Source of the DNA: Oscillospiraceae bacterium
GTDB lineage: Bacteria; Bacillota; Clostridia; Oscillospirales; Ruminococcaceae
Direction: 5' to 3'
Assembly: GCA_900768705.1 (NCBI GenBank)
Contig: CAAGEB010000003.1
Location: 1-35,415 of the forward strand
DNA length: 35,415 nt
Shown here one piece after another: positions 1 through 8,004 of the stretch (its first letter is position 1; the number at the start of each line of letters is the position of its first letter). The notes under the pieces were generated by a model that was given only the letters and a program-made list of their open reading frames with translations, was not told where the DNA came from and did no database searches. Position numbers and translations under genes: made by a program.

Positions 1-27
1 CTTCGCAACATCGTGTTACGCCTCCTC

Positions 28-72
28 GCAAGGCATACAGCCTTGCTTCGTCGGCTTTCCTTGCAGCCGACG
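28..72. repeat. Two adjacent short hairpins in the leftmost intergenic stretch
   Basis: Positions 1-144 hold no convincing gene. Two perfect inverted repeats are visible: GCAAGGC/GCCTTGC (28-34 with 40-46) and CGTCGGCT/AGCCGACG (49-56 with 65-72). They resemble the GC-rich hairpins of the larger intergenic blocks at 13107-13625 and 32021-32186. No T-run follows, so a terminator role is not supported. What lies upstream is outside the window. Confidence 0.5.
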
Positions 73-144
73 CACCCTGCCGATTTTCTCTGTTCAAACC
101 GGTTTTTAGAGATGCCCTTCAATTAAAGTACAGGGAGTGATTTT

Positions 145-588
145 ATGAGCAGCTTTAAAAATCGTCAGAGTAAAGAAATTTTAAGCAGCATTTACCGGAA
201 CGCAGAGATGGCATACGAAGCCTCGGAGGATGTATTGAAGCATTGTAAGAATAACGGGCTTTTTCGTGAAATATCCACCCAGAAGCAGCATTATAAAGAT
301 GTGGCGCAGAATATCCGCCGAGAACTGGCAAAGAGGGGCGAAGCTCCACGGCAGGTATCGCCGTATTCAAAGGCAATGGCAAAAATGGGTATTGCCATTA
401 AGACTGCGGGAAATCAGAGCAGTGCCAATATTGCAAGGATTATGCTGCGGGGTACAACAGCGGGAATTATAGATATGCAGCATGCTGTCAACCGTTCTCA
501 CGGTGCCGAGGGTAAAATTCGCGAGGACGCAATTCAGTTGTTGGAGAGGGAGCAGGAATACTGCGAAACTCTCAAGAGGTATCTGTGA
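145..588 (+). CDS. Small all-helical protein of unknown function, possibly ferritin-like fold
   Basis: A 147-residue protein with a good ribosome site (AGGGAG, 7 bases before the ATG). It has no signal peptide and no membrane segment. The sequence reads as four amphipathic helices with a short GEAP turn near residue 66, reminiscent of the four-helix-bundle DUF2383/PA2169-type proteins, in which two helical hairpins pack together. That resemblance is by pattern only, and I see no clear pair of metal-binding ExxH motifs. It stands alone on the plus strand, convergent with the operon ending at 726, and shares a hairpin with it at 692-719. Function unknown. Confidence 0.7.
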   Translation: MSSFKNRQSKEILSSIYRNAEMAYEASEDVLKHCKNNGLFREISTQKQHYKDVAQNIRRELAKRGEAPRQVSPYSKAMAKMGIAIKTAGNQSSANIARIMLRGTTAGIIDMQHAVNRSHGAEGKIREDAIQLLEREQEYCETLKRYL

Positions 589-691
589 AGGACTGTGACA
601 GTCGCACAACGGCAGATTATATTCCCTGCGACATTTCGGCAGGACAGGGAAAAGCCGTTCATTCTCCGGTTAATTGTAAAGGGAAAGATAT

Positions 692-719
692 AACCGCCGG
701 CAAGTAATTGTCGGCGGTT
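692..719. terminator. Hairpin between convergent genes, possible two-way terminator
   Basis: AACCGCCG (692-699) pairs with CGGCGGTT (712-719), and the stem extends inward through CAA/TTG around a GTAA loop, with one G-T wobble. It lies between the gene ending at 588 (+) and the gene ending at 726 (-). The tails are T-rich but broken (GTCTTATTT on plus; TATATCTTTCC on minus), so it is a weak intrinsic terminator for one or both strands. Confidence 0.55.
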
Positions 720-725
720 CGTGTC

Positions 726-1514
726 TTATTTCTGCTGCGGATTTACAATATTTCCCCGAATTATGTTCTCAAGCACCGTCAGCGACCGCTGCCGCTGTTC
801 GGCGGTTTCTTTCTTGTCCTGCGCACCGTTTTCCAACGGAGCACGAATAAAGAAAGCCACATTGTCGGGGCATTTATCCCAGTTTGCCGTTTCCGCAAAA
901 TCCGTATCGTTGATATAGATTCCGCAGTCCTTGTAAAGTTTTTTATCCGGGTATTGCTCCGAAAAGCTGCAGAAAATATCGGAGGTAAAGCGGTTTTTTT
1001 CCACCAGCACTTCCCAGAGCGACTCTTCGGAAATTATAAACTGTCCGTTTGCGGCATAAAGCTCCGAGGACAGCTTTTCCAGCTGTGCAATGTAGTATGT
1101 GCCTCCGTTTTCGGAGCTTACATCAATATAGCTTACCCCCACATGAACATACCCGTTATTGTCAAAGTCGGGGCAGTATTTCTCCAGAGCTGTTTCAATG
1201 CTGTTCATGTGCCAGGACAGATCCGAGTCGGGAGCGGAGGATATCAGCAGAACATGCAGATCCTCTCTTTCCACCGTTGCCGCCTGAACTATCAGGAATG
1301 TTACCATTGCCGCCGCCAGAATAATTACAAGGTACAGCCATTTGTAGTGATAGATGTAATTCTTGATTTTTGCCCAGCCGTGAAGCTCGGGGATTTTTTC
1401 ATATCCCGTTTCGGGAATAAGGTCGCTTTCCTCAATTATCCCCTGCTTCATTTTCAGCAGGTCACGGCGTTCCTCCATTTTGCGGAGTTCTTCGTCGCTG
1501 TAATTTTTTGCCAT
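726..1514 (-). CDS. Single-pass membrane protein of unknown function
   Basis: 262 residues. The N-terminal ~50 residues are charged and predicted cytoplasmic, with a KMEERRDLLKMKQG helix. One hydrophobic segment spans about residues 58-78, and the remaining ~180 residues would be extracytoplasmic. The outer part has alternating strand/helix character but no motif I recognise. The start is supported by GAGGTGA just upstream of the ATG. It is the last gene of the ftsE-ftsX-protease-greA-lysS run, 24 bases after lysS. The C terminus is polar. No homologue family is claimed. Confidence 0.75.
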   Translation of the reverse strand: MAKNYSDEELRKMEERRDLLKMKQGIIEESDLIPETGYEKIPELHGWAKIKNYIYHYKWLYLVIILAAAMVTFLIVQAATVEREDLHVLLISSAPDSDLSWHMNSIETALEKYCPDFDNNGYVHVGVSYIDVSSENGGTYYIAQLEKLSSELYAANGQFIISEESLWEVLVEKNRFTSDIFCSFSEQYPDKKLYKDCGIYINDTDFAETANWDKCPDNVAFFIRAPLENGAQDKKETAEQRQRSLTVLENIIRGNIVNPQQK

Positions 1515-1538
1515 TGGTTCACCTCATTCGGCTGTTGT

Positions 1539-3056
1539 TCAGAAATTCGGCTTCATTGTGGGGAACAGAAGCACATCACGGATACTGGGGGAATCCGTAA
1601 GCAGCATAACCAGTCTGTCAAAGCCGAAGCCAAGTCCCGCTGTGGGAGGCAGACCGTATTCCAGAGCTGTGATAAAGTCTTCATCTACCTGTGCGTCATT
1701 TCCACCCTGTGCACGCTTTGCTTCCACCTGCTTTACGAAGCGTTCCTTCTGGTCGATGGGATCGTTAAGCTCAGAGAATGCGTTGCCGAATTCGGTGCCG
1801 TTGATAAAGTATTCAAAACGCTCGGTGAATGCGGGGAATTCCGGCTTTCTTTTTGCAAGCGGAGAATTTTCAACGGGATAATCGTAAATAATTGTGGGCT
1901 GAATAAGCTTGTCTTCAACAAATGCCTCAAAGAATGCAATGAGAACATCGCCCTTGGTAGAGCTTTCGTTAACGCCGTCCTCCACATTGTGTTCCTTTGC
2001 GCAGGCACGGGCGTCCGCATCGGAAGCCCAGCTGTTGTAGTCAACGCCGGCGTATTTCTTGACAGCCTCTATCATTGTAAGCCGTTCCCAAGGCTTGCCC
2101 ACTGCAATTTCCTTGCCCTGATACGAAACGGTATCCGTTCCGCAGACCTTCAGAGTAACCGTGCGGTACAGTTCCTCAATCAGATCCATCATTTCAAAAT
2201 AGTTGATGTATGCCTGATACATTTCAATTGAAGTAAATTCGGGATTGTGTGTGGCGTCCATACCCTCATTGCGGAATATTCTGCCCACTTCATAAACCTT
2301 GTCGAAGCCGCCGACAATCAACCGCTTGAGGTAAAGCTCGGTTTCAATGCGAAGGTACATATCAATGTCAAGGGCATTGTGGTGGGTTTTGAACGGCCGT
2401 GCAGCGGCACCGATTTCCAAGGGAAGCAGCACGGGAGTATCCACTTCCACATATCCCCTGCTGTTCAGGAAGCTGCGGATTTCGCTCAGTATCTGCGAAC
2501 GCTTGATAAAAACATCCTTGACTTCCGGATTTGCAATCAGGTCAAGGTAACGCTTGCGGTAGCGTTCCTCCTTGTCCTTCAGACCGTGCCATTTTTCAGG
2601 CAGAGGGAGCAGGGACTTTGACAGCAGTACTATTTCTTCGGCATGTACGGAAATTTCGCCCATTTTAGTGCGGAACACCTTGCCCTTTATGCCCACGATA
2701 TCGCCGATATCCCACTTTTTGAAATCAGCGTAGGTTTCATCACCCACATCGTCCTTTCTCACATAGACCTGCATTCTGTCCGAGCTGTCCCGGATATCCA
2801 TAAAGCTTGCCTTGCCCATAATGCGGCGGGTCATCATTCTTCCGGCAATTGCCACATCGGTATTTTCCAGCTCTTCAAAACGGGAACGGATTTCGATATT
2901 CTTTATGGAAACGGGAAATCTGGTAATGGTGTAGGGATCCTTGCCGGCTTCCTTGAGTGCGGCAAGCTTTTCCAGACGGACACGGTGCTGTTCGTCCAGC
3001 TCCTCCTGAGTAACCTCCGCCTGTTCTTCCGTTGTGTTGTTTATATTGTCAGCCAT
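1539..3056 (-). CDS. lysS: Lysyl-tRNA synthetase, class II
   Basis: Charges tRNA-Lys with lysine using ATP, in the cytoplasm. The 505-residue length is normal for bacterial class II LysRS. After a charged N-terminal helix comes the OB-fold anticodon-binding domain (about residues 50-160, including FMDIRDSSDRMQVYV), then the class II catalytic core. Motif 2 is visible as FRNEGMDATHNPEFT and motif 3 as GLGFGFDRLVML close to the C terminus. The gene follows greA by 5 bases, and its ribosome site (GACGAGGAA) lies in the last codons of greA, so the pair is tightly co-transcribed. A greA-lysS pair is common in Firmicutes. No T-box leader is present in that short gap. Confidence 0.97.
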   Translation of the reverse strand: MADNINNTTEEQAEVTQEELDEQHRVRLEKLAALKEAGKDPYTITRFPVSIKNIEIRSRFEELENTDVAIAGRMMTRRIMGKASFMDIRDSSDRMQVYVRKDDVGDETYADFKKWDIGDIVGIKGKVFRTKMGEISVHAEEIVLLSKSLLPLPEKWHGLKDKEERYRKRYLDLIANPEVKDVFIKRSQILSEIRSFLNSRGYVEVDTPVLLPLEIGAAARPFKTHHNALDIDMYLRIETELYLKRLIVGGFDKVYEVGRIFRNEGMDATHNPEFTSIEMYQAYINYFEMMDLIEELYRTVTLKVCGTDTVSYQGKEIAVGKPWERLTMIEAVKKYAGVDYNSWASDADARACAKEHNVEDGVNESSTKGDVLIAFFEAFVEDKLIQPTIIYDYPVENSPLAKRKPEFPAFTERFEYFINGTEFGNAFSELNDPIDQKERFVKQVEAKRAQGGNDAQVDEDFITALEYGLPPTAGLGFGFDRLVMLLTDSPSIRDVLLFPTMKPNF

Positions 3057-3061
3057 GTATT

Positions 3062-3547
3062 TTATTCCTCGTCCTTTCTGATTTCAAGTATCTTGAACCG
3101 GATAGTTCCGGAGGGAGTTTCCACATCCACCACTTCTCCTACCTCGTGACCGAGAATAGAAGCTCCGATGGGAGATTCGTCGGACATTTTTCCGCTGTTG
3201 ATATCTGCTTCCTTTGTACCCACAATGCGGAATTCCATTTCCTCTTCCATTTCCATATCAAGAATTTTAACGGTTGTACCGATGCCGACTCTTTCGGTGG
3301 AAATATCATCGTCATCAATTATCTGAGCGTGAGCCAGGGTCTGTTCGATTTCCGCAATGCGGGCTTCCATAATGCCCTGTTCGTTTTTTGCTTCATCGTA
3401 TTCGCTGTTTTCGGACAAGTCGCCGAAGGAAAGCGCAACCTTGATTTTCTCCGCAACCTCACGGCGGCGAACGCCTTTAAGCTCTTCCAGCTCCTGTTTC
3501 AGCTTGGCTTCGCCTTTTCTTGTAAGAACTGTTGTTGGTTTATTCAT
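3062..3547 (-). CDS. greA: Transcription elongation factor GreA
   Basis: Binds the secondary channel of RNA polymerase and stimulates cleavage of backtracked transcripts. At 161 residues it has the usual size. The N-terminal coiled coil (residues ~8-75) starts with the family signature TRKGEAKLKQELEEL and carries the acidic tip region DLSENSEYDEAKNEQG, which places the catalytic acidic residues. The C-terminal FKBP-like domain contains ESPIGASILGHEVGEVV. The start is supported by GGAGGAAACAAT before the ATG. It lies between the S41 protease and lysS on the minus strand. Confidence 0.97.
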   Translation of the reverse strand: MNKPTTVLTRKGEAKLKQELEELKGVRRREVAEKIKVALSFGDLSENSEYDEAKNEQGIMEARIAEIEQTLAHAQIIDDDDISTERVGIGTTVKILDMEMEEEMEFRIVGTKEADINSGKMSDESPIGASILGHEVGEVVDVETPSGTIRFKILEIRKDEE

Positions 3548-3585
3548 ATTGTTTCCTCCATATTTTGTTTATTGAATAGCGGAAA

Positions 3586-4935
3586 TCAGTCCGCTGCGGT
3601 TGATGAATCTGATGAATCCGTCGAATCGGATGACTCGGATGCTTCCGTTGAATCCGATGAATTGGTGCTGTCTGCCGAATCGGAGCTGTCAGCGGGAAGA
3701 GACGAAGAATCTGTATCCGATGTGCCGGAATCACCGGATGTATCCGGCGATGCGGAACTCAGAATTTCCAGTGCTTTCTGCAGCTGGGTGTCGGTTTCAT
3801 CGGTAAGATATTCCAAAGAAATACCTGCGGGAAGCTCAATTACATAGTCAGGCTTCAATCCCACACCGTCATAGGGTTCGGATTTCGAGGGTATTATCTT
3901 GGCGGTTGAAAAGCTCAATGCGCTTCCGTCGGACAGCTCATAAGTGTTCTGGATAACGCCCTTTCCGTAGGTCTGGGTTCCTACCAGAACCGCACCGCCC
4001 TCGTCTTTCAGAGCAACGGCGAACAGCTCTGCTGCCGAGGCTGTTCCTCCGTCAACAAGTATTGCTGTTTTCATAGATATAATATCGGAAGAATCGGTTT
4101 CGATAAGCATTTTCTTGACCCCGCCGCGGTATTCTGCCGTGGCAACCACAGCTGCTGAAATCAGGCGGTTAAGCATTGGCTTCAGCGAAGAAATAGTTCC
4201 TCCGCTGTTCTGCCTCAGGTCGATTATCAAAGACTTGGCACCGTCTGTTCTCAGAGAATTGAGCGCCTCGGAAAACTGCTCTGCGGTTTTTCCGTTAAAT
4301 GCGGAAATCTTTATATATCCTATACCGTCTCCGAGCATCTTGTCGGTAACAGATGAAATAGTAATCTGCTGGCGGATAAGGGAAACATTGAATTCCTCCG
4401 TGCCTCTCAGCAGATGAAGCGAAAGCTTTGTTCCCACATCTCCGGAAATGCGTTCCAATGCAGTTGCAGGTTCCATTGAAAGCAGGCTTCTTCCGTCAAT
4501 TTCCGTAATAATGTCCCCGACCTTTACATTATTTGCTTCTGCCGAACCGCCCTTGTACACATAGGTAATGGCTAGGTATCCGGATCCGTTGTCCTCCGCT
4601 TCAAAACCGGGACCCGTCACCACGCCGCTGGTGGTCTGCTGAAGCTCATAGTATGAATTTGCCGGTATATAACCCGCATACTTGTCTCCGATACCGGAAA
4701 CATATCCGTTAATAATTCCGTTCTGTATATTTTCCTCGCTAAGCGTCCCGATATAGTTGGCTTTTACGGTAACATCCATTTCTTTGAGTTTTTCGTAAAC
4801 GCCGGTGTATTTGTCGGCACTGCTGATTTTGGAATTATAGATACCCAACGACAAGGTCCAGGTGAGCACAAATGTAATGGCACACCCGATTGCCACAAGG
4901 CTTATTGCAAGTCCCAGAGATATTTTCTTGTTCAC
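3586..4935 (-). CDS. S41-family C-terminal processing protease with PDZ domain
   Basis: A membrane-anchored serine protease of the CtpA/CtpB type that cleaves extracytoplasmic proteins. It starts at GTG (4933-4935) with AGGAGA 9 bases upstream. An N-terminal hydrophobic segment (residues ~8-32) is followed by a short helical linker, a PDZ domain (~100-185) and the S41 core. Ser300 in GGTASAAE and Lys325 in TYGKGV match the Ser-Lys catalytic dyad. Residues ~395-449 form a Ser/Asp/Thr-rich low-complexity tail with repeated DSSDS units, unusual for the family. It sits 13 bases after ftsX. Placement next to ftsEX suggests a role in septal or cell-wall processing, and the tail may act in wall passage or be glycosylated; both are inference. 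Confidence 0.93.
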   Translation of the reverse strand: MNKKISLGLAISLVAIGCAITFVLTWTLSLGIYNSKISSADKYTGVYEKLKEMDVTVKANYIGTLSEENIQNGIINGYVSGIGDKYAGYIPANSYYELQQTTSGVVTGPGFEAEDNGSGYLAITYVYKGGSAEANNVKVGDIITEIDGRSLLSMEPATALERISGDVGTKLSLHLLRGTEEFNVSLIRQQITISSVTDKMLGDGIGYIKISAFNGKTAEQFSEALNSLRTDGAKSLIIDLRQNSGGTISSLKPMLNRLISAAVVATAEYRGGVKKMLIETDSSDIISMKTAILVDGGTASAAELFAVALKDEGGAVLVGTQTYGKGVIQNTYELSDGSALSFSTAKIIPSKSEPYDGVGLKPDYVIELPAGISLEYLTDETDTQLQKALEILSSASPDTSGDSGTSDTDSSSLPADSSDSADSTNSSDSTEASESSDSTDSSDSSTAAD

Positions 4936-4948
4936 TGAATTATTTCTC

Positions 4949-5851
4949 CTATACCTTGAGATATTTTCCCATGCTTATGGTTGTACCCACTGCGCCGAGC
5001 AAAGCTCCTGCGGCGCAGTTTGTCAAAAGTACGATAATGCTTATGCTGTCAAAGCTTATCAGGTTAAAGAAGCCGAACATCTGCCACAGCGCAGCATTTT
5101 CTGTAAAAAGCGGATAGATGGAGTCGTAGATAAACCATGTCAGTCCCCACGCTGCCGCTCCCGACAGTATTCCGACAAACATTCCTTCAACAAAGAACGG
5201 AAGCTTGATAAAGCTGTTGGTGGCTCCCACATATTTCATAATCTGAATTTCGTTACGCCGTGCGAATACGCTGGTTCGGATGGTGTTGGAAATAATCACC
5301 AGACTTACAAGAATAAGCACTGCCAGCATTCCGATGGTGATAATCGAAAATGTGCGGCGGATATTGATAAGCGCACTTGCAAATTCAGACGATACCTTGA
5401 CCTGCTGTACAGCGTCAATGCTCCGTATTGCCTCGGCGGTCTGGTGGATTTTTGACAAATCCTTTACTCTTACAAGGAAGGTTTCGGGCATGGGATTATC
5501 TTCCAGATATTCAAAAAGCTCGGAATATTCGCCCATATCCTCCTTGAAATCATTCAGAGCCTGCTCTTTGGAATAATAGACCACTTCACTTAGGTTGTCG
5601 TTGTTTTCCAGAACCTGCTTTATATGCTGAACCTGATCTTCGGTAGCGTCCTCCTGAACATAAACCACAGCCTCGTTGGTGTCCTCAATATTTCCCATAA
5701 CGATGTTGACATTCAGCATCAGCAGTACGGTTATGCTTACCTGAAGCAGGCTTACCAGCATTATGCTGAAGCTTGCAAAGGACATTATGAAATTTTTCCA
5801 GACGGAGGAAATTCCTTTCTTCACAAGGTAGGTTACATTATTGCTCTTCAT
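4949..5851 (-). CDS. ftsX: Cell division ABC transporter permease FtsX
   Basis: Integral membrane partner of FtsE. The complex transmits ATP hydrolysis to extracellular peptidoglycan hydrolases. It has four predicted membrane segments: one near residues 20-45, then, after an outer domain of ~120 residues, three in the C-terminal half. The motif RRNEIQIMKYVGATNSFI before the third segment is the conserved FtsX coupling region. The reading frame is open further upstream, but a GGAGG motif 5 bases before the ATG at 5851 supports this start (300 residues). It overlaps the end of ftsE by 14 bases, so translation is probably coupled. Confidence 0.95.
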   Translation of the reverse strand: MKSNNVTYLVKKGISSVWKNFIMSFASFSIMLVSLLQVSITVLLMLNVNIVMGNIEDTNEAVVYVQEDATEDQVQHIKQVLENNDNLSEVVYYSKEQALNDFKEDMGEYSELFEYLEDNPMPETFLVRVKDLSKIHQTAEAIRSIDAVQQVKVSSEFASALINIRRTFSIITIGMLAVLILVSLVIISNTIRTSVFARRNEIQIMKYVGATNSFIKLPFFVEGMFVGILSGAAAWGLTWFIYDSIYPLFTENAALWQMFGFFNLISFDSISIIVLLTNCAAGALLGAVGTTISMGKYLKV

Positions 5852-6524
5852 CATTTCCTCCGATGGTCTGATCAAAGGTTATGCGTCCCTGATCAATATT
5901 TATTATCCGTCCTCCGAAAGCCCGTACCAGATCGTGTTCGTGGGTAATCATAACAACGGTTGTACCGCAGTTGTTTATTTCCTTTAGCAGTCCTACCAAT
6001 TCATAGGAACGCTTAGGGTCAAGATTTCCCGTAGGTTCGTCAACAATCAGCAGCTTCGGGTCGTTTGCAAGGGCTCTTGCAATCGCCACACGCTGCTGTT
6101 CGCCGCCGGAAAGCTCTTTTGTTTTGTTTTTAGCCTTGTCCGCAAGCTCCACCAGATTCAGTACATAGGGAACCCGGCTGCGGATATATTTGTTTGTGCG
6201 GTCGGAAATACGAAGCACAAAGGCAACATTTTCAAAAACCGTGTAATCCTGTATCAGACGGAATTCCTGAAAAACCACTCCGATCGAACGGCGGAATTTT
6301 GCAATCTTGTTTCCTCGAAGTGCGGAAAGATTGTAGCCGTTAACAAAAACTCTGCCCGAAGTCGGAAGCAGTTCCCGCATTATCAGCTTCATAAGTGTGG
6401 ATTTTCCTGCGCCGCTGTCGCCGACGATAAATACGAATTCCCCATCGTTTATCCTCAGGTTTACATCCACAAGTGCGTCAACGCCGCTGGAATAGTGAAC
6501 GCTGACATTTTTCATTTCAACCAT
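5838..6524 (-). CDS. ftsE: Cell division ABC transporter ATP-binding protein FtsE
   Basis: Cytoplasmic ATPase of the FtsEX complex. The 228 residues contain Walker A (GDSGAGKST), a Q-loop (VFQEFRLI), the ABC signature (LSGGEQQR), Walker B (LLIVDEPTGNLD) and the switch histidine (MITHEHD). The IDQGRI segment near the C terminus is also typical. GGGGTGA precedes the ATG. It is the first gene of the minus-strand run ftsE-ftsX-protease-greA-lysS-unknown, preceded by a 142-base gap carrying an inverted repeat (6593-6630). I could not identify a convincing promoter there. Confidence 0.97.
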   Translation of the reverse strand: MVEMKNVSVHYSSGVDALVDVNLRINDGEFVFIVGDSGAGKSTLMKLIMRELLPTSGRVFVNGYNLSALRGNKIAKFRRSIGVVFQEFRLIQDYTVFENVAFVLRISDRTNKYIRSRVPYVLNLVELADKAKNKTKELSGGEQQRVAIARALANDPKLLIVDEPTGNLDPKRSYELVGLLKEINNCGTTVVMITHEHDLVRAFGGRIINIDQGRITFDQTIGGNDEEQ

Positions 6525-6592
6525 ATTTTCACCCCAACTGAGAAGTTTTATATATTCAAGGCATATATCACAATTACTGTTGCCTTAACACG

Positions 6593-6630
6593 GATAGAGA
6601 CTAGCCGATATCTGACAGCTAATCTCTATC
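6593..6630. repeat. Inverted repeat between the CdaR-type regulator and ftsE
   Basis: GATAGAGA (6593-6600) pairs with TCTCTATC (6623-6630), and TAGC (6602-6605) with GCTA (6618-6621), separated by one mismatch and a 12-base loop. It lies downstream of the regulator at 6667-7752 and upstream of ftsE. No T-run follows on the minus strand, so it is either a poor terminator for the regulator or a protein-binding site near the ftsE promoter. Confidence 0.5.
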
Positions 6631-6666
6631 AAAGAATATTCAATTGTTTATCTTCATTTGTGTCTA

Positions 6667-7752
6667 TCAGAACTTTGTCGGATTTGCCGCAAGATATTTC
6701 TTGACCATCAGCGCAATCTTGAAGATAATTGCATGGTCGAACTCACGGAGATCCAGTCCGGTGAGCTTCTTTATCTTGTCCAGACGATACACCAGCGTAT
6801 TTCTGTGTACAAACAGCTTTCTTGATGTTTCGGAAACATTCAGGCTGTTTTCAAAGAATTTCTGTATGGTGAACAAGGTTTCCTGATCCAGAGACTCGAT
6901 GGAATTTTTCTTGAACACTTCCTTGAGGAAGGTTTCGCAAAGGGTGGTGGGAAGGTGGTAAATAAGCCGTGCAATACCCAGATTGTCGTAGGAAACAATA
7001 TTCTTGTCGGTATCGAAAACCTTTCCCACTTCCAGAGCGGTCTGTGCTTCCTTGAAGGAGCGTGCCAGATCCTTAACCCCCACAACAGGAGTACCGATAC
7101 CCACATTTACCTTTGTGAAAAATTCTCCCGAAAGAGTGTCGGAAATGCTGCGTGCCAGCTTTTCCAGATCCTTTACATCAATGTTGCTCTTGACTTCCTT
7201 AACGAGGACAATATCGTTTTCCGTAATATTGAAAACAAAGTCCTTGTTCTTGTCCGGGAAAAGATTCTGGATAACATCATAGGCGGAAACATCATTCGCC
7301 GCAACAATGCTTATCAGGAAAACAACTCTGCTGATATCCCCGTTGAAATGCAGCTCTCTTGCCTTTATGGAAATATCTCCCGGAAGAACATTGTCGAGAA
7401 TGATATTCTTGACAAAGTTGTTTCGGTCGTATTTTTCGTCATAATACTGCTTGATGCTGGACAGGGAAATGGCGATTATTCCCGCAAATTTTCCTGCCAT
7501 TTCGTCGGTTCCCTCGACAAAAACCGCATAATCCGGTTTGACATGCGCACCGAAAGGTTTGTAAGTATATCCGTCACGAATGAATGCCTCGTGAGAATCT
7601 CCCAGTTCAATGGAGAAGAAATCATTTCCCCCGCCGACTTTTGCAAGGTCGCTGCAGGCAATTATCGTACCGTTTTCGTCAATAACACCGATGATCCGGT
7701 TGGTGGTGTCCTTCATCTGGTGTACTATTCCCTGAAACAGTCTGTTTGACAT
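6667..7752 (-). CDS. CdaR/PucR-family transcriptional regulator
   Basis: A 361-residue DNA-binding regulator. Residues ~1-130 resemble the sugar-diacid recognition domain (IVHQMKDTTNRIIGVIDENG), the middle is a GGDEF-like PucR-type domain with no catalytic motif, and the C terminus is the PucR helix-turn-helix (NVSETSRKLFVHRNTLVYRLDKI). Family members are typically activators responding to small metabolites; the ligand here is unknown. The ATG at 7752 was preferred over upstream in-frame codons because AGAGG lies 9 bases before it and the family signature begins directly after it. A promoter lies at 7831-7859, divergent from metG. No obvious target gene such as a diacid transporter is adjacent. 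Confidence 0.88.
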   Translation of the reverse strand: MSNRLFQGIVHQMKDTTNRIIGVIDENGTIIACSDLAKVGGGNDFFSIELGDSHEAFIRDGYTYKPFGAHVKPDYAVFVEGTDEMAGKFAGIIAISLSSIKQYYDEKYDRNNFVKNIILDNVLPGDISIKARELHFNGDISRVVFLISIVAANDVSAYDVIQNLFPDKNKDFVFNITENDIVLVKEVKSNIDVKDLEKLARSISDTLSGEFFTKVNVGIGTPVVGVKDLARSFKEAQTALEVGKVFDTDKNIVSYDNLGIARLIYHLPTTLCETFLKEVFKKNSIESLDQETLFTIQKFFENSLNVSETSRKLFVHRNTLVYRLDKIKKLTGLDLREFDHAIIFKIALMVKKYLAANPTKF

Positions 7753-7830
7753 CTGAAGATACCTCTTTCTTGAAATTATGTATGTCCTGAAAAATGCACA
7801 AATCCAACAGCGCATTTTATGCCTATCTCT

Positions 7831-7859
7831 ATTGTACTAAAAAAATCAGAAAAAATCAA
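7831..7859 (-). promoter_or_regulatory. Sigma-A-type promoter for the CdaR-type regulator
   Basis: On the minus strand, TTGATT (7854-7859) and TACAAT (7831-7836) are separated by exactly 17 bases. The site lies about 80 bases upstream of the chosen regulator start, in an AT-rich divergent region shared with metG. Confidence 0.7.
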
Positions 7860-7908
7860 GTGTTTTTTATGTAATATGTAAAAATTCCTTGAATTTTTTT
7901 GTACACTC

Positions 7909-7937
7909 TTGAAATTTACACAGCAGAGATGTATAAT
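7909..7937 (+). promoter_or_regulatory. Sigma-A-type promoter for metG
   Basis: TTGAAA (7909-7914), a 17-base spacer, then TATAAT (7932-7937). The start codon of metG lies 68 bases downstream of the -10 box. The leader is about 60 bases and too short for a T-box; no specifier stem is visible. Confidence 0.8.
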
Positions 7938-8004
7938 AATATATAAAGTATGTGCGGAAATATTTCCACGATACAAAAATAAAAAAGAAACAGAGGAAAA
8001 TACT

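Noticed and set aside
708..2231. A 507-codon open frame on the plus strand, and similar long plus-strand frames at 32344-33393 and 28011-29156
   Set aside because: They lie antisense to membrane protein/lysS, the diguanylate cyclase and the GH130 gene, whose motifs are unambiguous. The antisense products are rich in Phe, Cys and Val with no domain logic, as expected for frame shadows.
7944..8004. T-box riboswitch for metG
   Set aside because: The leader after the promoter is about 60 bases, too short, and lacks the T-box sequence and a terminator.
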